Below, in pieces: positions 53,641 to 64,000 of a stretch of 64,000 bases of DNA (position 1 is the first letter of the stretch; each line of letters begins with the position of its first letter). Made by a program: the position numbers and the translations under genes. The DNA lies in NCBI RefSeq assembly GCF_910592395.1, contig NC_088314.1:14880001-14944000 (forward strand), in the 5' to 3' direction. The notes under the pieces were generated by a model. That model saw nothing but the letters and a program-made list of their open reading frames with translations, was not told where the DNA came from and did not search any database. This stretch comes from Lineus longissimus (lineage: Eukaryota; Nemertea; Pilidiophora; Heteronemertea; Lineidae).

Positions 53641-55290
53641 TGTCATCCAATGCAATATCCCTTTAAGTTTCTGACCAATTTGCAGCAAAATACTGTCATG
53701 ATTGAAGATTTTTTTCGCTATTCCAAGTGAAAGGATCTGACATTGCATAGATAAATATGAAAGTAGATGTGTTCAGCAATTTTTTCATGGGTACAGTTTA
53801 TTTTTTATGTAAGGGAAACATACCCTACTTAGGCCCATTTTAACTGTCCTACCCCAAAAAGTTGCAAACTAGGGCTAACTTAGCGACAGATAAAGTGTTC
53901 TCCACAGGGAACTGATTGACAATAGGGGTCTCTACCATCGCACAGTAGGCCTATGTCATGTCTTTTCACACTTGTGCGAGGAATGTATGAAGTACTGAAT
54001 CTAACACAACCCAGTGCCCTTACTGTGTTTATTAATCATTTTTGAAAAGGGACAATTAACCCCCTGCTCCTGCCTACAGTGCCCCTTTAAGCCATGGTAA
54101 ACATACGTTGCCTGTAAAAGGGTCTTTTCAAAATGGCCGAAATAGTCAATTTCACACCAGTCGGAGGAAGCCACTGCTAGCCCCATTTAGTACAGCAAAT
54201 GCATTCTCGAAAAAAGTCTCAGTAAAGTGCCCTTCAAACTTGGCACATGTATGTGATTGGACCCCAAGGAATAAGGATACAAAATATGCCTTTTGATTGA
54301 GAAAAAAAGACGCAACTGCAACGTTTTCCCTTTGTTCTACACCTTAACAACAGAATTTTTAGCTACACTGGCTTCCAGCGGAGCTGGTCAAAAGTAGTTC
54401 CAGCAAAATAGTTGCATTTTCATCCGAATTGGCTGTAGCTGGGCCAGAAAATGTGCCAGGATACCAATATTTTGAACTCTTGTTTCGATAGGATTCTATA
54501 GCTAATCACAGCAGAAAGACTAAATGGCAGTAATTGGCAGATTTTAAGCTGGAAATTGTCGTCTGGTCAAAAGTCGCAAAACGGCCTCGATCCTACCTGT
54601 CTCTGTAATGTACTGAACGCGCTATACATAAGGCATTGCCCTAAGCATTGCAGCCGAGGCTGATAAAGTGATGGCCATTTTGCAAATGTATATAGAGTGT
54701 GTACGTTCAGTTCAAAACATAGTTCCAATCTAAATTTTTCATAACGAGCAGTTAGAAAATGATATTTCCCTATTGATTCTCAATGTCAACATGTCGTTTT
54801 GTTGGGTTATTTTGTCCAATTCTTATTAATATTGCCGATAAAAGACACATAGAGAAACCCAGATTCATGCGCTCAGTTCACCTACGTACGGTAGACGTTT
54901 TGACAGAAAACCAGGGTGAGTTTTCTCTGTATTTTCTCTTGATTTGCTAGGTACAGTTGGCCATGACAACTGTTATTTGAAAGTCATAGTATAGAATGAC
55001 TCCCGTAGCTTGTTTACATAGGAAGTGTCACCGTTTTTGGCTTTCTGTCTCGTTAAATTTGCTCAGTCATTGAGTCGAAGTCGAAGATCAAAACACACAT
55101 GAATGCCATAGGTCTCATTAGGGAGGTTTTTTTTGTATTCATGTGCGGCCAACCCCTAACCATAGTTCCTAAAATCATTGATTTCTCGGTCCTCACAGTA
55201 TGTCAGTGTTGATTCAGCAGTTGTTTTGGCAAAGACATGTTTTTTTGGAGTTTCTAAAACCTAGATCGCTACTCAATAGGCAGCTAAGAA
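53641..55290. other. Non-coding stretch
   Basis: About 1.6 kb with no supported gene, only short open frames. I found no tandem repeat or inverted repeat that stands out. Confidence 0.4.
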
Positions 55291-55291
55291 A

Positions 55292-56873
55292 ACAAGAGGT
55301 GCAAGGGCCCAGCGCTCAGCTGAGTTAATATCATAAAATATCTTCCCGGTGTTCAGTTCATTATGCATGAAAATGGCATGCTCCATGGTATTTGATATCC
55401 TTTTGCGTTCACTACGGTACCAATGTTTTTGGTTGACATAATTATGCCACTGTTCATTCCTCAATCATGACCATAATTCGGGTGAAATCATCGTATGAAA
55501 ATATTTACCGAAACATGAAGTTTATGCCATGAATGAGGATACTCATTGTCATAGCCTCGTTTACAAGTACGAAGTATTTTCCCGCGAATATTCAAAACTG
55601 CTCGGGTCCTTGCCAGTTAAATAACATGTGACTATACACAAAATAGAAAACTTTGATGGAAATTGTAAATCATTTTTTTACCTATCAGGGGAAACAAGCT
55701 GATGATGATCAAATAAATCATTCATGAGAAATCGTTTTGTTGCTGAAGCTTGCATGACGAAGTTAATGCTAAACCTTTTCTTGTGCTCTACTGCGCCACC
55801 GTAGTTTTCTATTAAGACCAGCGATGACGTCATTTCTGGTCATTCCCTATGTTGTCCAATGAGCGCTTTTTAAAATGTGCCATTTGGTATTGTACAGTAT
55901 GCAATGTATTTTTTCAGCGCTGCCAGTTGCCGAACAGAATGCCGTAGCTCCCTCAATTTCCAATCAATTTTTATTGGAGTGACATTATTGTATTGCTTAG
56001 AATGTCTACTTTTTACTCATGAAAGAATCGTAGAACTAAAACTTAATAGGCGAACAGAATCATGCCAATTCACTGCACATACTGTGGGAATTCTCCACTT
56101 AAAAATACATCGGCGATGTCCAACAGAGCATGCACTTCCGATATCGTTTTCACAGAAATGTGGCCAAATTTTCAAGAACTAATTTCTGAAAGTAGTCCCT
56201 AAAGACCTTATGACTACCACTGAAACGAACTAGTGATAATATCGCCTACCAGACTACTTTTTAAGCAGAAAATTGGGTACTTGAGTGTCATTGAGCTCCA
56301 GGCGTAAACAACATGCCGCCATTTTGTCTCCGCTTCGGTATTTCGTACGCTGCTTATAATGCACCTTCTCAATTTAAATCTAACATAATAAGGCCTTACA
56401 TCGTTGATTGAATAGGAACACCACACAAAACACAATAAAGTGGGGGTACAATCGATTACGAAGCTGAAGTGAACAGTGATTTATTCCTGGAGCTACTGCT
56501 TTTGTTTTGTAGCTGCCATGTTTTGAGAACTGGCAAATAGGAGACTTCATTGATGGCTGAGTCATCGGGCGGGAATTTGAATCGGCAGAAATAATTAAAA
56601 GGCAGGTAGCGCCCTCTCCTGTTAAAATTTTGAACTTTTTCTCAATAAAATAGATTTTCAAGAATTTTATCTTAATATTAGAGCATATTTCGACTAATTC
56701 TGCTGCTCCTAGGCCGATATAGGCCAGTTTCCTTCATGCACTCTCGCTCGCAGGAAGTAGGTCGAATGGCGACAAATTTTGTTTTGAAAGTAGAGTTTGA
56801 CCAGAAGTATCCAGAAATGCAAAATTGAAGTCTCTAGGTCTTACGGTTACAAAATGTGCACCATGGGTTTAAC

Positions 56874-56907
<34 letters not shown>

Positions 56908-56972
56908 ACAGACGGACGCCACTGAACAACTTATTTGACAAGCTCGGCTGACTTAGTCAGCCGAGCTAAAAA
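55292..56972 (+). mobile_element. Helentron-like non-autonomous repeat A, copy 2
   Basis: Second copy of the repeat at 2973-4683, nearly identical apart from short indels, for example a shorter GGAT array (about 56875-56908) and a missing piece near 56300. It starts GCAAGGGCCCAGCGCTCAGC and ends in a perfect 12-bp-arm hairpin (56941-56952 and 56956-56967) followed by TAAAAA. The better hairpin pairing than copy 1 suggests that copy 2 is closer to the ancestral end. Open frames in both copies at the same place are shared non-coding sequence. Confidence 0.7.
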
Positions 56973-57924
56973 CTACGCATTTACCGTTGTTGCCGACGTA
57001 TGTGTACACTGAACTTGGAATGTGCGTCGGCCCCGTGTTGAAATGCCGTCCAGTGCCAGTTGGTGCGTTTTTCGCTAAATTGTGCAAAATTCAACATATC
57101 TCAAAAGTTTGACCCTCGATTTTTTATTGATTTTGTGTAGCGTAAGCAACTGTCTTTCATGGGAGAATGGTCACTGTAAGAATTATTCAGGAAGAAATGT
57201 ATAGTATTTGGGGTTTTTCGTGATTGTCCGGCCCAATTGGCAATATTGCCATTTGGGATGGTGAACAGAGCTAGCAGCAAATGCGACGCTTATGATTTAT
57301 TTAAAGAAATAAAATGCTCGAATTAACATCCTGCAGAATCAGGGGAATCGGGCGTTTCCAGTGATATACGACACAAATGGATTCTCCTCGTGCATTTACT
57401 TTGGAAACGCATTTTAAAATACATGTTACGTCCTGTTAATGGGGCACGTCATCATCGCATACATTTGGGAAAAACTCCCCAACGAGACCATAGTACATTT
57501 TACACTGTGCGTGAAAGTTGAGCACTTGACAACAGAGCGAGAACGGGTCAATCAAAGTAGAGGGCTATTAATGCTTTCAGCCTAAGCCCTGGCAATTGTC
57601 TCAATATGTAATTTTGTTTATTTGGATTTAATAAATAATAATAATAATAAATCAAAGTAGAAAGAGGTGCAATGCCAAGAAAGTTTGTGCAGGCCAAGGC
57701 CACCGGCCTAAATGCATTTTTCCTGGTAAGCTATGTGTTGAAGTTGAAAGAAAATATCATTATATTGAATTGACATTTGAAAGTTTTCTTACCGCGATGG
57801 CAACCTCTTGGTTGTCTTGATAGCTGGTTGGATCTTATAGGATCACCGAAAGTAGGAGTGGTCATAGTTTCTGCTGTTTGGGTCGAGACAGTTACACTCT
57901 GGTACAGACGGTCTGTCTCGTCGT
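56973..57924. other. Non-coding stretch
   Basis: No gene supported. A short (AAT)n array lies at about 57630-57650. Confidence 0.4.
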
Positions 57925-58581
57925 TCAACAGCCTTCTTGACAGCCTTCCTTTGCAAGTCTGGCATCGTTATCATCACGTTTCTTGTAGTCACCACCCCTG
58001 GTTTTGTTTTTCTTCTTCGTGAAGTAATCCGTTGCCCTGATGTTTTTCAAAACACCAGCTAACTTCTGGTGTCTAGCGCTCCTTTGATACTCGACTGTGT
58101 ACTGCCTGTTCATTGCAATTCTGTCCAGCGCTTTCATCGGGCGGTAACGAGTATCGACTTCGATGTTGAACCACTTTAGTTTCCGTCGCTCGCTCTTGGC
58201 TATGTTATGGTTCATTCTGTGGGCTGCTATATGGATACGGGGGGTTGAGTTCCTGCTCCTGGTCACAATCTTCAGATCGCTGGCCGACAGACCTCGATGC
58301 TTGGACTCGACTCCCTGGGTTGTCACTCCAAGACTCAGCTGTTGTAACGCTCCTTTACTAAGACATACCTCCAAAACGAGCTGTACCAAGTTCTTGTCAA
58401 TCACTGTCATTTTAAACTTGGGAATCTCGCCGTAAGATGACCATCGTGTTGATTTGTGCCACCAAGAACCAGTTGTGCCTGAGCACAGTGAGAATTCGTT
58501 CTGTGGACAACCAGTGCAGTCACCACCATAACAGTTCACAACACAGGCAACAGTGTCATACAGGTATCCCATCATCGTCAC
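57925..58581 (-). pseudogene. C-terminal part of a Mutator-like transposase
   Basis: A 218-codon frame on the minus strand. It opens YLYDTVACVVNCYGGDCTGC, then CSGTTGSWWHKS, a helical stretch, then LSLGVTTQGVESKHRGLSAS, AAHRMNHNIAKS and YRPMKALDRIAMNRQYTVEY, ending in a basic tail (FTKKKNKTRGGDYKKRDD). The Cys-rich start and the G-x-TTQ-x-x-E-S motif followed by an alpha-helical region resemble the C-terminal end of invertebrate Mutator-like (MULE) transposases as I know them. The catalytic core would lie upstream on the minus strand beyond 58581 but is not recognisable, so this is a 5'-truncated fragment. Family assignment is moderate only. Confidence 0.45.
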
Positions 58582-60470
58582 CTCCGCTCCGCACGTGTCC
58601 GCTCTTGAACATTGTTCTCATTGCTGCATTCGATGCCCTATGGCGCCTCCTACAACTCCGTTTCTATATCAACTTCTTCTCCTTTGTCCTCATCTTGTAT
58701 TTTCATAACTTGTCTTTCTTTGCATAGAATCTTACTCCTAGCAGATGTCTGTTTCGGGATGCTTCCTTCAACAGACTGAAAATACACAAGAAAGGACAAC
58801 AGATTACAAAAGGGTGGATGTTGATATGACAATAGCAATGACAATAGCTGTGACAATGGTTGCTGTGGTGGAAGTGTCAGACTTGGCTGTGACAGGGAGA
58901 TAATGGGTTAATCTTTTTGTCATTTCACACCTTACCAACAAGCCTCCATGCTTATAATGCATCATATATTTGTTGTTTTTCAAATTTCAGACAGAGTTAA
59001 TATTGTTCCATTTGAAATTTTGAAATTTTGAGCAAGAAATCACTGTCACAACCTAGGAACATTCTTTAAAAAGACAACTTTTTTCCAAAAAAATGAAATT
59101 TTTGAATATTATTTTGTCATGAATTAAAATTGTTTCAAATTCCTATTTCAGATTGACTGTAGACCATTGGTGATTTGTGGAAGATTCGGTACCATTCGAT
59201 TAAAAATTTTACGAGATAATGAGCTTAACTTGAAGAGTCTGCAAACAATTGGAAGACGAAATAGGTAGGTTGTCTGTATCGGACAAAATTTTAAAACGTT
59301 ACTAGCTCGCTCAAATCAAGTTCATTTTTGATGAAACTTGGTTATGTTAGTCAGGACAGTCAAATGCTTGGAAAGGCATATTTCATTGATATCTCAAGAT
59401 GATCCCTCTTCATTGAGACAAGACCACCAATGAATATTCATAGGTTGGAGGGTCCAGGCCTATCAATTAGACGAGTGCATGTTTTTAACTATCAAGTACA
59501 TATTTGGAGAGGTATTGAAAAAATATTTGCTGTGGCAAGTCTACAGATATAAAGAAATTGTTTGGTAAAATAATTAATTTTGAATTTTGACAACCTGGCC
59601 ATAGGGGGGGGGGGGTGATTCAAATTTGGAGTGAAAATGGCCGAAAAGGGTAAAAATGTCCACTTGTGTCAAACCTTTCAATTTAAAAAAAAATTTCTGT
59701 GGTCAACTACCAGTTTAAATCGCACCAGTTACTCCCAAGACTAACCCGTATATCATATCCGAATTTCAGTTTCACAACCCCACGCAGTATTTGATGGCGG
59801 GCATTTGAAATAACTGGAAATGGCTTGGAAAATCAATGGTGGTCTTGTCTCACGTTTTCTCATGTTTCTTGTCAAAATAACAATGATATCGTACACCTTT
59901 GATAGTTACACTGTCACTGGTCAGAGTACACAAATAATAGCGACGAAGTAGTCTGCTGGAATTGCGAGGTATTTTTAACGAACAATAAAACTGCCATTCT
60001 CAGTCTATGGTGATAGATACGGAAAACCGTGAGGAGCTGCATGAACTCGGCCTACATTATTTACCATACATTACAGTTACATACCCGATACCGGTACATG
60101 AACGAATGCAATACACTGCACCATATGTGCAGGGAAGTAAAGGGTGAATCAAGTAAAGTATGCATTGCAAGCCATGTGTCCAAACTCTACCAAGGTGAAC
60201 GTTAGTAAATAATTCATTTTATTTTAATTTTTATCCCCCCCCACCAGTTCACTAGTTTTTTTCACAAAAGTTTTGATCTTTTTTTGTACATTTATGTTTT
60301 ACCTTACCACCAACATGAACAGCAAGCCATACAGAGTTGTATATCCTCTCACGGTTTTTGCGTATCAACACAGAGTACTCATTTTTTTGTATCATAATCA
60401 GGAATGTTAATAATAAATATCTTATTTTGATGGTGTTTTCTTACAAAGTGCTATTTTTTCTCATGTTTAC
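58582..60470. other. Non-coding stretch
   Basis: AT-rich DNA without a supported gene; a poly-G run lies at about 59605 and a poly-C run at 60235. No repeat structure is evident. Confidence 0.35.
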
Positions 60471-60701
60471 AGGATGGTGCAGTCTATAATCTAAGAGTCA
60501 TTTCGGTGGTCTCCACTGGCAAAGTGGTGTTGCTGTGCATGCTGTGGAACTGGTGACACGAAACCAATCAACCAGTCAGCCATGAGATTGACAGGATCGG
60601 GAAAGAAGACGCTGTATCTTAGCTGATGTGTCCTTCACGTTTTGGTCTTGTTTTACTGTATTATACAAGTTGATTGAATAAAGAAGCCTTGAAATTGAAT
60701 A
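60471..60701 (+). other. Possible terminal exon or pseudo-exon
   Basis: A TTTACAG acceptor at about 60466-60472 precedes 150 bp of higher-GC sequence, and ATTGAATAAAGAAGCC supplies a polyadenylation signal at about 60675. This would fit the last exon of a transcript coming from the left, but no protein is recognisable, so I make no functional claim. Confidence 0.25.
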
Positions 60702-61040
60702 GGCATCTCTGAATTTTTATTTATTATAATATATAATAAAGCTTGCCTATTAAACCTAAACTCCTGAACATGCAACCTTTAACCCTTATACTAGTGTCAT
60801 GCTCGACCTTAGGTCGAGTTAAAATTCCTACCCCTTTACTGTCGCGCTCGACCCTGGGTCGAAAGAGAGGGTAATGCCTCAGAAATAAATTATCCACGGC
60901 GCAATTGGAGTCCTTTATGTTTAGTTTATCTGCCATTGTAAAGACGGCACTGCGTCTGATCATTTGATACCAGGAAACCAAATTGTTTCTACATGAAAAT
61001 TTCCGACAACTTGCAACTGAAAGTCAAGCACCTTTTCAGA
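60702..61040. other. Non-coding stretch with CTCGACC palindromes
   Basis: Contains GCTCGACCTTAGGTCGAG and GCTCGACCCTGGGTCGA (about 60801 and 60847), two related palindromes. The left side reads TTTAACCCTTATACTAGTG, which resembles a piggyBac-type end next to a TTAA, but no second end was found. Confidence 0.3.
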
Positions 61041-61300
61041 AGAGGTCAGGCAAGGGGTATGGTGATGTAAGAGACGCCATCATGCCTCATGTCACAATCA
61101 AGTAAGAGACCGCATTGTCGCCTGAACGGTATGAGACAAGAGGGTGATGTCACAATCAAGTAAGTGACCACATTGTAGCCTGATCGATATAAAAGAAGAG
61201 CGTGATGTATGAGACGTTATCATGCCTGATGTCACAATCAAGTAAGACTTTGTTGTAGCCTGATTGATATAAGAGAAGCGGGTGATGAAAGAGACGGCTG
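61040..61300. repeat. Imperfect tandem repeats
   Basis: About three degenerate units built from GATGTCACAATCAAGTAAG, ATTGTAGCCTGAT(C/T)GATAT and ATGAGACG(C/T)(C/T)ATCATGCCT(C/G)AT. Unit length varies between about 70 and 110 bp owing to missing blocks. Confidence 0.65.
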
Positions 61301-63195
61301 TTGTGACGATCAGTGATCGTTTGTTATTGCGATCAGCTGACTTCTCCCTTGACCCGGTTTGACCCCGTTATTGTATTATTATTTCCGCGCCAAAAAATTG
61401 TTTACCGAGATTTTGCGAGATGTTGGCGAGACTTAGGTAACACCCATGGGCATGTGTGTTCAAGACAGCACTTCGACTCCGTCCGCGATTGAGTGAGGAT
61501 CGCCGCCGGTTCTGTACTATTCTATAGATGACAACGCCCAGAAGTTCGTAGCGAGATGGTTGAAATGGTTTGAAGCAGCGTTGAAATGGTGGTAACGTTT
61601 TTATGATTGATTCACGCCGTACTTTACCGATAGAATGGAAAATGCCATAATTTTACCGGTGTGAAGCCTTTCACGCTTTACGTACATTTGTATACGGCCG
61701 ATGCACTGACCGTGTGTATCGTGCTGTGTTTGTAACGTATCACCAGTTTGTGTCTTCCTCTCGCTAATGTATAGCTATCTGTGCATTTAATTGACATGGT
61801 TTTCTATAGTTTGAGAAGGGGTCTAAAAGGGGGGTGTATTAATGTTTGAAGGTGCATTCTGGTCTTTGCGGACCAGGTGCTTCGAATAGGCTCGCGTAGA
61901 TCAGGTCGACCTGAGCAACTTTCCACTCCACTCTTTTAGGCCTATTTTCGATGAATGGGCTGTAATGTTGTTGATTCTCGGTTAGAATGAATCGTTATCG
62001 TTTAGTATTTTAGTCCATTGGTGTTATTGGACATACTCGAACCTGTTATATAGACTTTAAAAATTATAGACCGTGCGAACGGATTTCTGGAAAACCATTA
62101 TAAAAAACCCAGTTGTATTTTGGGACTAAAAAGATGTTGTGTTAACCCACGGTTTTAATCTGTGTATGTTGACTTCAGGTGACTGTTTGATAGTTATATT
62201 GTTAGAAGCCAGTGGGTGTGATTCCATCACTGTCTCTCCGCTTACGCCAGAAGCCGTGTTGACGATTTGGACGAATCCGCCCTGCAGAGATCGAGAAGGA
62301 CGAGGCCTTGCTGTTGACGTCCCTCCCCGTTTATAGAATACCCGTGGCGGTATAATATTCTTAATTTACTGGCTGGTTTATTGTTACGACCTGCCGGCTA
62401 GTTAGGACTAGTCTGTTGCCATCTGGGCAGAACCGGTTGAGTCGAAGTCATTTATATAGTCCTAGCTAGCGGTCAGGTTGCTTCAGTCAGCCTGAGTCAA
62501 TGTTACAGACTGTTTGTGTTGTAGTACGTTTTGAGTTGTGAGAAGCATTTTAGTATATATCCCTTAGCGGAAAAAACTTGTATTGATATATTCCCCTTGG
62601 CGGGAAGATAATTTGATATATATATATATAATCTACTACGCCCTTCTACTGACGTTCCGGGCTGGAAGACCGAAGTCTGCAATCGAACACAAGACGGAGG
62701 ATAGCCTGTTGTAGATGCCGGAGAAGAGACACCGCAATCGTGTGTAAAACTAGTACGGAGCCGCTGGCTCTAGGCTGAAGCATTTACAGCTGTAGTGAAT
62801 TGTAGGTATCTTATGATAGCTTGTACCATATAAATATACAGTCCTCTTCAAAAAGTAATTAACCTCTGGCATAGTTATCTTATCGTCATCTTGTCAATTC
62901 GTTGATCGCCAGAACATGGTCTCTCCGACCGGATTATTTTGATTGCTCCTTTGTTATTCATTGATGATTGAGATACCTACAATTTACACTTTCTCTGTGA
63001 AGTCAGTAGTTGTTGGATGACCGTGGTGCTTTGATGCACTGTTACCAAGATATTGAGAGTATTACTGCCGTTATTTGAGGGTCAATTGTACATCCTAGTA
63101 TTCCCAATACTGCATAGTATTAGCAGTGGAGTTTGTATATAGTGTGCATCCACGTATATTTGGTGTACATTGTGAATTTGCAGTTGGTATAAGCG
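61301..63195. other. Leader region, tentative LTR
   Basis: No gene is supported before the gag-like ATG. A tentative LTR could run from TGTTACGAC at 62382 to AACA at 62916, with a TATA box (TATAAATA, 62829-62836) and a TGG (62917) at which a primer site might start. The proposed site matches no tRNA that I recognise, and the partner LTR would lie beyond the window. Confidence 0.25.
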
Positions 63196-64000
63196 ATGTC
63201 TGGTGCTGTTCGGAGGTCGACGCGAATCAAGAAGAAGCCTGCATATCTTCAAGATTACGAGTGGGAAAATATCCGAGAAGATCAACCTGAGATGGAACCG
63301 AAGCAGCCACAAACATTGGATCTCCGTCCAGGTGAGGTACTTGAAACACAACCTTCGACCACGTCACAACCCGGTAGTAAGATGACCGCGGCAACTACGT
63401 CTGGAACCAGTAATAGAGGGCAGTTTGCTGCTGCTTTGGACTCTGAGAACTCGGACGCGATTGCTTGTTGGTTAGAAGATGAGCGGCAGTTGTTAGGTGC
63501 CAGAATTAATGACATGTTGTCTGAGTTGAGAAAGCTTTTAGGAGATCGTGGTAGTAGAACTAAGATGCAGAGATTGGTAGAACGCTTGAAGTCATCTTCT
63601 CGTGATGTTTATTCTGTAGTTGACAGACTGACACAGTTGACTACGAGCGTGGACCGGATGAAGCGCCTTGTAGACTGGGGCCGTCAGGCTAATAGCATCG
63701 TCGAGCAGTTAGAAGATGAGGTCATCGACCAGATTGAAGAGCGTGCAGACGAGGCTCCTTCAATGACGCCGTCATTGCTTGCTCAGGGTGACCCAGACAC
63801 CAGACACCAGAAACCAGAAGAAGATAATCTTCCTGAAGATGAAGAAGATGAAGACGACTTTGATGACGCGAAGAGTGACCAGTCACATCAGTCAACGCAG
63901 TCTAACCGTTCACAGTTGGCGAAAGTAAAGGCAGAGTTGGCGATGCTGAAGGTCAAACAAGAGAAGCAGAGGTACGTCGAACAGCTGCGCATCCAGGAAG
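63196..64000 (+). CDS. gag-like ORF, probably LTR retrotransposon, open at window end
   Basis: A reading frame of 268 codons without a stop runs from ATG at 63196 off the end of the window. It begins MSGAVRRSTRIKKKPAYLQDYE, a basic start that is common in invertebrate BEL/Pao gag proteins. It continues through a helical region (DMLSELRKLLGDRG, VERLKSSSRDVYSVVDRL) and an acidic segment (EDNLPEDEEDEDDFDD), and ends in a coiled coil (AKVKAELAMLKVKQEKQ). The expected DUF1759-type gag block and zinc knuckles would lie further right. No lesion is visible, which makes it the best preserved coding sequence in the right part of the window. Host gene origin cannot be excluded. Confidence 0.5.
   Translation, partial: MSGAVRRSTRIKKKPAYLQDYEWENIREDQPEMEPKQPQTLDLRPGEVLETQPSTTSQPGSKMTAATTSGTSNRGQFAAALDSENSDAIACWLEDERQLLGARINDMLSELRKLLGDRGSRTKMQRLVERLKSSSRDVYSVVDRLTQLTTSVDRMKRLVDWGRQANSIVEQLEDEVIDQIEERADEAPSMTPSLLAQGDPDTRHQKPEEDNLPEDEEDEDDFDDAKSDQSHQSTQSNRSQLAKVKAELAMLKVKQEKQRYVEQLRIQE

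Noticed and set aside
60724-60981. 85-codon minus-strand frame, possibly a piggyBac remnant
   Set aside because: Only one TTAA-CCC type end is visible and the translation carries no motif I recognise.
1-64000. tRNA or rRNA genes and host protein-coding genes
   Set aside because: I scanned for tRNA-like box patterns and familiar rRNA blocks and found none; all recognisable proteins are transposon-derived or fragments.

Overview
The window looks like intergenic or heterochromatin-like DNA from an animal genome, most likely an aquatic invertebrate. The evidence is spliceosomal introns with GT/AG borders, polyadenylation signals, and a repertoire of BEL/Pao, hAT, pogo, PIF/Harbinger and Mutator-like transposons together with Helentron-like non-autonomous repeats of the kind described from molluscs. 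A bivalve or other lophotrochozoan is plausible, but the sequence alone does not settle the phylum. I see no ordinary host gene, no rRNA or tRNA gene, and nothing prokaryotic.

Layout. 0.5-0.7 kb: a palindromic MITE. 2.53-8.39 kb: one transposase-like gene (called T1 here) cut into three pieces by Helentron-like repeats (A-prime, A, B1, B2). 9.3-11.7 kb: a broken hAT transposase (hAT-3). 12.7-13.9 kb: a BEL/Pao pol fragment (BEL-1) that abuts, without a gap, the first exon of a second hAT gene (hAT-1A). The rest of hAT-1A is spread over 18.2-26.4 kb. It is interrupted by a complete pogo element (14.2-18.1 kb, itself carrying a MITE) and by a nearly complete 5.4 kb hAT element with a ten-exon gene (hAT-2, 19.2-24.6 kb). 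27.2-31.9 kb: remnants of other genes, three small MITEs and a minus-strand Harbinger nuclease. 33.3-36.7 kb: a BEL/Pao-type LTR element that keeps gag and protease but has no reverse transcriptase. 36.7-41.8 kb: an older BEL pol relic (BEL-2) with a third B repeat inside it. 43.3-51.1 kb: a second unfamiliar transposase gene (T2), split by a hAT element (hAT-1B) that is flanked by a 6-bp duplication. 51.2-53.5 kb: a Harbinger element with both of its genes. 55.3-57.0 kb: a second A repeat. 57.9-58.6 kb: a Mutator-like C-terminal fragment. 63.2-64.0 kb: an open gag-like reading frame running off the end.

The genes do not work together. They are successive insertions, and their nesting gives a relative chronology. 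The most interesting point is that T1 and T2, two different transposon genes I cannot assign to a named superfamily, share a core with identical spacing: DFxxN, then DGxxxQxKxK, then GH 35 residues later, then a D, G, I and R at matched positions. This suggests a common DDE-like catalytic fold. Secondary points are the Helentron-like families sharing one terminal hairpin design, the hAT elements with 5- and 6-bp rather than 8-bp duplications, the gag-plus-protease LTR element with a phenylalanine-tRNA primer site, and a cluster of a 14-17 bp motif upstream of T2.
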